From JADMII01 sp036278595 (GTDB lineage: Bacteria; Chloroflexota; Dehalococcoidia; DSTF01; JACRBR01), in assembly GCA_036278595.1 (NCBI GenBank), contig DASUKS010000123.1:1-5959 (forward strand): DNA of 5,959 nucleotides, in the 5' to 3' direction. Both the position numbers and the translations under genes were made by a program. Shown one piece after another: positions 1 to 5,176 of the stretch (its first letter is position 1; every line of letters begins with the position of its first letter). Under the pieces are notes generated by a model. It searched no databases, had not been told where the DNA came from, and worked only from the letters and a program-made list of their open reading frames with translations.

Positions 1-920
1 GAGGGTGTCACGAACCAAGCACCGTCGGATCGCGGGGCGCCCCTCGCGTCGAAGGTGAGCGGATTCCAGGAATGTGCCCCGTCGGTGCTGGCAATGACGC
101 CGCCACGCTCCACCGACATCCAGAGGTGCGCTGAGTCAAGCGCAAAGAGATCTTGGAGGTAGCCCCAACCCGGCAGCGGGTAGGCAGACGGAGTGGTCGG
201 CGGCTCAGCGAAGTCGGCGTGCGAGAACAGGGCCCACGTGACGCCGCCATCTGCCGTGCGAAACAGTTGCTTCCCCTGGGCTCCGGCGCTCGGCTCGCCC
301 GCGCACACGTACCAGCCACCTGCGGACGAATAAAACGCGAACGCACTACCAAATCGTCCAGCACACGGCACCTCGACATCCTCCCACGCCGCGCCGCGGT
401 CGGTGGTGCGCAGGAAGCGGCCATTGCCGGCGACCCAGCCGTGCTGCGCATCGACGAAGCGCACGCGCTTCACCGGCCCGGCGCCCGCTTCGATCCACGT
501 CCCGCCGCCGTCGGTCGTGTGGAACAGGCCGCCGGGGTTGCCGGCCCAGCCTTCGGTCCCGGAGACGAAGCTCAGGCTGTCGATGCCGGCCGGCGGCGGC
601 GCAAGCTCGCGCCAGTGGCCGCCGCGGTCGTCGCTCTCGAGCATCGCGTCGTTTACCGCGAGCCAGACGTGGTCGCCGGACGCCGCGATCGCGGTGATGC
701 CGGGGTCCTGCTCCGTCGAGCCGACCACCTTCGCCTCGACCGAGGGAAACGGCGTCGGCGCCACGCCCGGCGGCCGCGTCGGCACCGGCGTGGGGGACGC
801 ATCCGCACCGCTCGTGCGCGTGGCGTGCGCGGCACCCTTCGGCGAACCGCAGGCGGCCGCGAGCAGCGAGGAGGCGAGCACAATCGCAATGATGGTGGCG
901 CTGCGGCGATGTAGGTTCAC
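1..920 (-). CDS. Asp-box (BNR/YCF48-like) repeat lipoprotein, C-terminus cut off by window edge
   Basis: Translating the minus strand from GTG at 920 gives 306 open codons that run off the left edge. The N-terminus is a lipoprotein signal: basic residues (H4, R5, R6), a hydrophobic core at 8-20 and the lipobox-like LLAAAC, with lipidation expected at C24. A Pro/Thr/Ala-rich linker spans about 25-62. Five Asp boxes (S/T-x-D-x-G-x-x-W) follow: SDDRGGHW (96-103), TTDGGGTW (135-142), TTDRGAAW (172-179), TADGGVTW (222-229) and STDGAHSW (278-285). Several are preceded by the F-x-D/S-x(3)-G-W strand typical of YCF48-like beta-propellers. The likely product is an exported, membrane-anchored beta-propeller; its ligand or partner is not evident. 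Asp boxes also occur in sialidases, but no catalytic sialidase motif is visible. An in-frame TAG 12 nt upstream limits the start to GTG 920; the Shine-Dalgarno is poor. The gene lies downstream of the glycosyltransferase on the same strand, across a 281-nt gap, so cotranscription is uncertain. Confidence 0.85.
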   Translation of the reverse strand, partial: MNLHRRSATIIAIVLASSLLAAACGSPKGAAHATRTSGADASPTPVPTRPPGVAPTPFPSVEAKVVGSTEQDPGITAIAASGDHVWLAVNDAMLESDDRGGHWRELAPPPAGIDSLSFVSGTEGWAGNPGGLFHTTDGGGTWIEAGAGPVKRVRFVDAQHGWVAGNGRFLRTTDRGAAWEDVEVPCAGRFGSAFAFYSSAGGWYVCAGEPSAGAQGKQLFRTADGGVTWALFSHADFAEPPTTPSAYPLPGWGYLQDLFALDSAHLWMSVERGGVIASTDGAHSWNPLTFDARGAPRSDGAWFVTP

Positions 921-967
921 GAGCTCAGCCTACCGCCGTTGCCACCGTCCGTACCTGACGCACAGCG

Positions 968-986
968 GGCGCGTAGGCTACGCGCC
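968..986. other. 19-bp perfect palindrome upstream of the lipoprotein gene
   Basis: GGCGCGTAG (968-976) and CTACGCGCC (978-986) are exact reverse complements around a single base. The site ends 48 bp before the GTG of the lipoprotein gene, a suitable place for an operator or an mRNA hairpin. It is followed directly by an alternating purine-pyrimidine run (986-1003, mostly GC). No regulator can be named from it. Confidence 0.5.
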
Positions 987-1044
987 ATGTGCGCGCGCGC
1001 GTAGCGACGCCACCCACCCCACGCCAAGGCGCGTCTTCGACCGG

Positions 1045-1069
1045 CCCCTCGCCCTCACGGGGCGAGGGG
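1045..1069. other. Strong GC hairpin, 10-bp stem
   Basis: CCCCTCGCCC (1045-1054) pairs perfectly with GGGCGAGGGG (1060-1069) around a 5-nt loop. ACCG (1040-1043) and CGGT (1074-1077) could extend it across small bulges. It lies between the glycosyltransferase stop and the lipoprotein start. It could block or terminate leftward transcription, but there is no T tract on either side, so it is not a standard intrinsic terminator. It also resembles the dispersed intergenic palindromes common in GC-rich genomes. Confidence 0.55.
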
Positions 1070-1124
1070 AGATCGGTAGGCAACGTTGGGCCCTTGGAAT
1101 TGGGGCACCCGCGCGACGACGCAT

Positions 1125-1142
1125 GCGGGCGAGGGCGCCCGC
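1125..1142. other. Second GC hairpin, 7-bp stem with 4-nt loop
   Basis: GCGGGCG (1125-1131) and CGCCCGC (1136-1142) are perfect reverse complements around AGGG. It lies 56 bp from the 10-bp hairpin at 1045-1069, and the two may belong to one repeat block. No T tract follows on either strand. Confidence 0.4.
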
Positions 1143-1164
1143 GCTCCATCCGAGGTGCCCAGCA

Positions 1165-1199
1165 ACCACCGACCACCGACCAGCGACCAGCGACCAGGC
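1165..1199. repeat. Short tandem repeat, five 7-bp units
   Basis: The units are ACCACCG, ACCACCG, ACCAGCG, ACCAGCG and the decayed ACCAGGC. The array ends two bases before the stop codon of the glycosyltransferase (TGA, complement of 1202-1204). It lies in the 3' untranslated region of that gene. Such heptamer arrays arise by slippage and may vary in copy number between strains; no function is evident. Confidence 0.7.
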
Positions 1200-1201
1200 G
1201 T

Positions 1202-2989
1202 TCACGCCTTTTCGGTGACCTTGTATTCCAGGCGACGGCCGAGGGCGAGGCGGATCTGTGCGTCGACGGCGGGCAGGGCGGTGAAGAACAGCGTGATCGG
1301 CGCCATCAGCGTCCATTGCACGAACTGCACCGGGTAGAGCCAGAGCTTCCATCGCCGCGGCCGCTGCGGGCGCATCATCATGTCCAGCACAATCATCCCG
1401 ATCAGCGGGATCATGCACGGCAGCAGGATCCAGTGCGATGCGGTGATGAACCACGCCGGGATGTTGTGCGCGGCGAACGGTTGCAGGCCGATGAAGCCGC
1501 CCCAGCCGCCGGCCGACATGTTCGCGGCGACGCCCGTGATGAGGAACCACTGCGAGGACCACAGCACGTGGTTCTCCGTCAGGCTCCAGACGCGGCGCAG
1601 ACGCCGCAGCTTCGGGATCTCCGGATGCGCGAACGCCTGCGTGATCGCGTACGGGATGTCCGTGCAGCCCCACGCGTGACGGCGCGCCTGCTGGTAGTGC
1701 TCCCAGAACGTCCGCGTGTAGCTGTGCGCGCGCACGCCGTCGTTCCCGACGGGCAGCAGGATCGGCTGGACGTCGGTCGCGCCCGACGTCTCGAAGAAGC
1801 ACTTGAGGAACATGTGCCAGTCTTCGGGCACGACATCGACGTCCCAGTACCCGACGTCGTGGCACATGCGCAGGCTGAGGCTGTAGGTCGACTGCGGGAA
1901 GAGCACCGTGTACTTGCGCACCAGCTTCGCCAGGTGGTTGATGCCGCCGAGGCTGTTCTGGATGCGTAGGGGTGCCGGCACGTCCCAGACGTTGTTGTAG
2001 TAGAAGATCGGGCCCTGCCAGAAGAGCCGGTAGCGCCGCGGGTTCGTCGCGAAGTAGTAGGTGAGGGCGGAGAAGTAGCGCGGGTGAAAGAGCGTGTCGG
2101 CGTCGCAGCTCGTGACGGTCATGAGGTCCAGGTCGAACCCCATCTCGTCGCAGAACAGCCGCTTCGCGCGCTTTGCCGCCCACGCCTCGTTCGATGACTT
2201 GCCGCGCACCTCGCCGGGGATGTCCTTCGGGTGCGTCGTGCCGACCAGCGCGAGGAAGCAGTGGCCGAAGCGCTCCTTCAGCGTCTCGAAGCGCGCCGGC
2301 GCCTCGGCGTCGGCCTCCTCCATCGCGATCACGACGAGCAGCTTCTCGCGCGCGACCTCGCTCTCGGCGAGCTTGCCGAGCGTCGCGCTCAGCTTTTCGA
2401 CGCTCTCCTTGTACGTCGGGATGATCACCATGTGGCGCACGTCGTACCACGCGAGGACGTCACTGCGCGTGATGCATTCGGCGTCGTACTGCTTGCGCCA
2501 GTCGACGCGCGCCGCCGCATTCATCGCGCGGTAGCCCCGGATCGTATGCAGACCGACGTTCAGCGAGCGCCACGCCCAGTAGATGTCGAACCCGAGCAGC
2601 ATCACCACGAGCGGGATCGGCAGCCAGAATGCGCCCCACACCAGCGATGAGATCAGCACGAACGCCAACGCGAACGGCAGGATCTCGAGCGCACGCGTGA
2701 TGACCTTTTGCGGCGCCGTGACGCGGATGCGCTCCCGCACCGCCGTCGCCACCTCGGGCACCGCCTGGGCGATGCCATCGAACGGCCTGGCAGCATGGCG
2801 CGGCGGCTCCATGACCGCCACGGAGGCGTCGCCGCCCCAGCGCTCGGCCGTGGCCGCGCGGGTCGAAACGGACACGGCGCTGCTACGTGGCGCACGGCGA
2901 TACACGGCGGGGACGTCGCGGATCGCGGGTGCGGCCACCGGCTCCCAGGCTGCGCGGAAGCTGTTGGCGGATCTCGCGCGACGTTTCAT
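1202..2989 (-). CDS. Membrane-bound family 2 glycosyltransferase, riboswitch-controlled
   Basis: From ATG 2989 this encodes 595 aa; residue numbers below count from the upstream in-frame ATG at 3055, so subtract 22. Hydrophobic segments at about 122-161 fit two helices. The GT-A domain follows, with VIIPTYKES (210-218, nucleotide-sugar binding), EEAD (246-249), KSSNEAWA (286-293), the metal-binding DxD in CDADT (317-321), PEDW (410-413, the TED/general-base position) and QQARRHAWG (455-463, a variant of QxxRW). Three further hydrophobic regions lie at about 497-525, 533-560 and 570-597. This is the layout of membrane GT2 enzymes that move a sugar from a nucleotide donor to a lipid or growing glycan at the cytoplasmic face; donor and product are unknown. 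ATG 3055 is rejected because it sits inside the leader terminator hairpin, and codons 1-22 (TTT TTA, CCA, AAT, ATT) differ from the GC-ending codons that follow. ATG 2989 has only a weak GAG upstream, so the exact start is less certain than the gene. Confidence 0.9.
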   Translation of the reverse strand: MKRRARSANSFRAAWEPVAAPAIRDVPAVYRRAPRSSAVSVSTRAATAERWGGDASVAVMEPPRHAARPFDGIAQAVPEVATAVRERIRVTAPQKVITRALEILPFALAFVLISSLVWGAFWLPIPLVVMLLGFDIYWAWRSLNVGLHTIRGYRAMNAAARVDWRKQYDAECITRSDVLAWYDVRHMVIIPTYKESVEKLSATLGKLAESEVAREKLLVVIAMEEADAEAPARFETLKERFGHCFLALVGTTHPKDIPGEVRGKSSNEAWAAKRAKRLFCDEMGFDLDLMTVTSCDADTLFHPRYFSALTYYFATNPRRYRLFWQGPIFYYNNVWDVPAPLRIQNSLGGINHLAKLVRKYTVLFPQSTYSLSLRMCHDVGYWDVDVVPEDWHMFLKCFFETSGATDVQPILLPVGNDGVRAHSYTRTFWEHYQQARRHAWGCTDIPYAITQAFAHPEIPKLRRLRRVWSLTENHVLWSSQWFLITGVAANMSAGGWGGFIGLQPFAAHNIPAWFITASHWILLPCMIPLIGMIVLDMMMRPQRPRRWKLWLYPVQFVQWTLMAPITLFFTALPAVDAQIRLALGRRLEYKVTEKA

Positions 2990-3038
2990 CTCGTTCGCAA
3001 TAGCGGGCGTGCCTCCCTGCACCTGGAGATTTGGGCGT

Positions 3039-3070
3039 AAAAAAAGGTCGTCCATCTAAGGTCCGACCTT
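3039..3070 (-). terminator. Intrinsic terminator, expression platform of the riboswitch
   Basis: Read on the minus strand, AAGGTCG (3070-3064) pairs with CGACCTT (3050-3044). Two inner G-C pairs (3060-3061 with 3052-3053) close a hexaloop. The stem runs into seven T in a row (3045-3039). It begins about four bases after the aptamer's last conserved GGC and ends 49 nt before ATG 2989. With no gene immediately upstream to terminate, it is best read as the conditional terminator of the leader. The 5' arm also contains a 13-bp palindrome (3058-3070), leaving room for alternative pairing. Confidence 0.8.
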
Positions 3071-3071
3071 C

Positions 3072-3194
3072 AAAGCCTACGAGGTTAGCTGGCGGCTTAG
3101 GGGAGAAGGTTCCCCCGGATGCCCGTGCGGCGATCCTTCAGCCCACAATGGCGGGTCCCCCGTTTCCTCCGCGATGGGAGGAATTCGGCTGCAC
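3072..3194 (-). promoter_or_regulatory. ydaO/yuaA-type cyclic di-AMP riboswitch aptamer
   Basis: The minus strand carries the conserved blocks of the ydaO class in order: GCCGAAT at 3189-3183, GGGGGACCC at 3161-3153, a GGGcTGAA match to the GGGGTGAA block, and near the 3' end the diagnostic AGCTAACCTCGTAGGC at 3090-3075. Helices seen between them are TTCCTCC/GGAGGAA (3183-3177 with 3170-3164, 6-nt loop), GGAT/ATCC plus GCC/GGC (3117-3136) and GGGGA/TCCCC (3115-3111 with 3104-3100). The closing P1 pairs AGCC (3190-3187) with GGCT (3077-3074). Members of this family bind two molecules of c-di-AMP and usually lower expression when bound. Here the aptamer lies between a promoter and an intrinsic terminator ahead of the glycosyltransferase, so ligand-induced premature termination is the natural reading. 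The class is called from recognised consensus, not a covariance search. Confidence 0.92.
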
Positions 3195-3214
3195 GTGTAT
3201 TCAGTTGTCAGTGG

Positions 3215-3244
3215 ATCTTAGGGGCGCATCTGAGAACGTGTCAA
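3215..3244 (-). promoter_or_regulatory. Sigma-70-type promoter for the riboswitch leader
   Basis: On the minus strand a perfect -35 TTGACA (3244-3239) is followed after 18 bp by TAAGAT (3220-3215), which keeps the first TA and last T of the -10 consensus. Transcription would start near 3208, about 14 nt before the aptamer. The order promoter, aptamer, terminator and gene supports it strongly. Confidence 0.78.
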
Positions 3245-3390
3245 GACGTACACGTGTTACGGATGCGCTGCGATCGGTTACGGGAACGTATCGAACATTG
3301 GGCGCGCACGAGCTGCATGCGCGCGGAACGTAGGTGGACGAAGCTTCGGCTCACGAGGAATGCCAGGAACGCAGCGGCGACGTCCGGCGT

Positions 3391-3419
3391 CATTCCATCG
3401 CCCGATCGGCGGATGAATG
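3391..3419. other. Imperfect inverted repeat between the divergent units
   Basis: CATT-CATC-GCC (3391-3394, 3396-3399, 3400-3402) pairs with GGC-GATG-AATG (3408-3410, 3412-3415, 3416-3419), giving 11 pairs with a one-base bulge on each side and a 5-nt loop. It lies about 147 bp upstream of the riboswitch promoter and about 107 bp before the first hydrolase. It may be an operator or simply chance. Nothing else with coding or RNA character was seen in 3245-3490. Confidence 0.35.
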
Positions 3420-3490
3420 ATGTCAACTCGCCGGCCACGGCTGCGGTCCGCGTCTCGCGGCAGCATCACGCCGGCTCCTTCCATCCGCAC

Positions 3491-3519
3491 TTCCCCGCGT
3501 ACCGCGCGCGCTGTAGTCT
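3491..3519 (+). promoter_or_regulatory. Possible promoter giving a leaderless hydrolase mRNA
   Basis: TAGTCT (3514-3519) fits the TAnnnT -10 pattern and lies six bases before GTG 3526, so transcription would start at or near the start codon. A weak -35 candidate, TTCCCC (3491-3496), sits 17 bp upstream. No Shine-Dalgarno sequence precedes the GTG, in keeping with leaderless initiation. Confidence 0.45.
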
Positions 3520-3525
3520 GCCGTC

Positions 3526-4359
3526 GTGCCAGTCGCGAAGGTCAACGGGATCAACCTCTACTACGAAGTCCACGGCGAGGGCGAGCCGCTGCTCTGGGTC
3601 GGCGGCCTCGGCGCCAACATCCGCGAGATCCCGCACCTGGTTGAGACATACTCTCAGCGCTACCGCTTCATCGTCTATGAAGGGCGCGGCTGCGGACGCA
3701 GCGACAAGCCCGAAGAGGACTACTCGATCGCCGGCCTCGGCGACGACGCGGCCGGCCTGCTCGACGCGCTCGGCGTGCCGTCCGCGTACGTCTACGGGTC
3801 ATCGATGGGCGGCATGATCGCGCAGGAGCTTACGCTCAACCATCCGCAGAAGGTGCGCGCGCTGGTCCTCGGCTGCACGACGGCCGGCGCCGTCCGCGGC
3901 GAACGCCCCTCGCAGAACACGATCGCGAAGATGATGCGCAACCAGTCGCTCTCCGGCGACGAGGCGATCGTCGCCGGCTGGGAGCTCGGCTACAGCGCTG
4001 CGTACGTCGCGGCGCACCGCGAGGAGATGCTCGTGCGCTCGCGCGCCGCGGCCGAGCTCGCCGCGCCGCGCGAGGCCTACATGCGGCAGGTGATCGCCTC
4101 GGCGAAACACGACACCTATGAGCGCCTCCAGTACATCGAGTGCCCGGTGCTGATCCTGCACGGCTCCAACGACCTGATGATCCCCTCCGGGAATGCGCAC
4201 CTGATGAAGCGCGCGATGCCCCAGGCCGACATCGTCATCCTCGAGGGCGCCGGCCACGGCTACAACCTCGAGTTCCAGGCGGAGGCCGACGCGCTCGTCT
4301 TCGGCTTCCTCGACCGCGTCCGCAAGCCGGCCGAGAGCGCGACCGATGCCGTTCGCTGA
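3526..4359 (+). CDS. Alpha/beta-fold hydrolase, first of a tandem pair
   Basis: This encodes 277 aa, the usual size for a single-domain alpha/beta hydrolase of the enol-lactonase/esterase type. Visible elements are VGGLGA (25-30, oxyanion-hole loop), YEGRGCGRSD (51-60), the nucleophile elbow GSSMG with S93, a short helical cap at about 122-200, the acid D216 in GSNDLMIP and the catalytic histidine H244 in GAGHG. The triad Ser93-Asp216-His244 is complete, so an active hydrolase of an ester, lactone or similar bond is expected; the substrate cannot be told. The family's usual D-x-RG is E-x-RG here (E52), unlike the neighbour. There is no signal peptide, so it is cytoplasmic. GTG 3526 is chosen because homology with the next gene begins within a few residues of it and a -10-like box precedes it at leaderless spacing. 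Its 3' end overlaps the next gene by 14 nt. Confidence 0.92.
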   Translation: MPVAKVNGINLYYEVHGEGEPLLWVGGLGANIREIPHLVETYSQRYRFIVYEGRGCGRSDKPEEDYSIAGLGDDAAGLLDALGVPSAYVYGSSMGGMIAQELTLNHPQKVRALVLGCTTAGAVRGERPSQNTIAKMMRNQSLSGDEAIVAGWELGYSAAYVAAHREEMLVRSRAAAELAAPREAYMRQVIASAKHDTYERLQYIECPVLILHGSNDLMIPSGNAHLMKRAMPQADIVILEGAGHGYNLEFQAEADALVFGFLDRVRKPAESATDAVR

Positions 4360-5176
4360 CGCCGGCGGCGCGCGCCTCTACTACGAGACGCACGGCAGCG
4401 GCGATCCGCTCCTGCTGATCTGTGGCTTCGGGTCGAACACCACCGTCTACTGGGCGAACATCCCCGCGCTCGCAGCGCGCTTCCAGGTGATGGCGTACGA
4501 CCCGCGCGGCAGCGGCCGCAGCGACGTCCCGCCCGGCCCGTACACGATGGCACTCCTCGCCGAAGACGCGACGCGCGTGCTCGATGCGCACGGCATCGCC
4601 GCCGCCCACGTCGCCGGCACATCGATGGGCGGGATGGTGGCCCAGCACGTCGCGCTGCTGTTCCCCGAGCGCGTGCGCGGCCTCGTGCTCGCCTGCACGA
4701 CGCCCGGCGGCGCCGAGCACGTGCTGCCGCCGCCTGAGCACCTCGCGACGTTCATGGCGATGTCGTCCTTCGCCGACCCCGGCGAGGCCGTGCGCTCGGT
4801 CTATCCCCTGTACTACAGCGACGCCTACGCGAAGAGCCACGACGCCGAGATCGTCGCACGCGCGCGCGCCAACCAGGCCCTGCGTCCGACGCCGGAAGGC
4901 CTGCAGGCGCAGCTCGCCGCCGTGCAGGCCCACGATACCTTTGACGCGCTGCCGAACATCACCGCGCCCACGCTCGTCCTGCACGGCGAGCACGACGGCA
5001 TCGTGCCGGTCGAGAACGGCCGCAAGATCGCAGCCCGCATCCCCGGCGCGCAGCTCCGCACCTGGCCCGAGGGCGGACACCTGTTCTTCGCCGAATACGC
5101 CGGCGAGCTGAACGCAGAGGTCATCGACTTCCTCTCGCGCGTCAGCGCATCCGAAGCGGAGGCGTCGCGTGCGTGA
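4346..5176 (+). CDS. Alpha/beta-fold hydrolase, second of a tandem pair
   Basis: This encodes 276 aa, collinear with the upstream hydrolase: the nucleophile is S93 in both, and the segments at residues 11-31 share 13 of 21 residues. Key elements are ICGFGS (25-30), YDPRGSGRSD (51-60, the standard D form), GTSMG with S93, a cap at about 122-200, D217 in GEHDGIVP and H245 in EGGHLFF. The complete triad predicts an active cytoplasmic hydrolase of unknown substrate. Cap sequences differ between the two copies (about 122-195), which fits duplication followed by a change of substrate. The ATG lies inside the end of the upstream gene, with only a weak GAGAG upstream, so translational coupling is likely. 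The 3' end overlaps tldD by 8 nt. Confidence 0.93.
   Translation: MPFADAGGARLYYETHGSGDPLLLICGFGSNTTVYWANIPALAARFQVMAYDPRGSGRSDVPPGPYTMALLAEDATRVLDAHGIAAAHVAGTSMGGMVAQHVALLFPERVRGLVLACTTPGGAEHVLPPPEHLATFMAMSSFADPGEAVRSVYPLYYSDAYAKSHDAEIVARARANQALRPTPEGLQAQLAAVQAHDTFDALPNITAPTLVLHGEHDGIVPVENGRKIAARIPGAQLRTWPEGGHLFFAEYAGELNAEVIDFLSRVSASEAEASRA
5158..5162 (+). promoter_or_regulatory. Ribosome binding site fixing the tldD start
   Basis: GGAGG lies six bases before GTG 5169, the optimal spacing, but 21 bases before the in-frame ATG at 5184. This favours the GTG start. The site is inside the last codons of the second hydrolase. Confidence 0.75.

Noticed and set aside
1045..1069. GC hairpin as an intrinsic terminator of the glycosyltransferase gene
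   Set aside because: No T tract follows on the minus strand and it lies more than 130 nt past the stop, so it is listed only as a hairpin.
1165..1199. Heptamer array as a possible CRISPR
   Set aside because: Units are 7 bp with no spacers.
153..1218. Two long plus-strand frames (253 and 271 aa) over the lipoprotein region
   Set aside because: They are antisense shadows of the Asp-box lipoprotein, which has a signal peptide and five regular repeats; the plus-strand products look like low-complexity GC-rich translation.
978..2450. Long 490-aa reading frame on the minus strand overlapping the glycosyltransferase
   Set aside because: It is in another frame of the GT2 gene, rich in Arg/Ala/Pro with no motif; the GT2 frame carries all the catalytic motifs.
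3241..3438. 65-aa minus-strand frame starting at GTG 3438
   Set aside because: It has no ribosome site, no recognisable features, and ends inside the -35 element of the riboswitch promoter.
3119..3817. 232-aa plus-strand frame across the riboswitch and into the hydrolase
   Set aside because: It runs antisense to the aptamer and promoter and out of frame with the hydrolase, with no family features.
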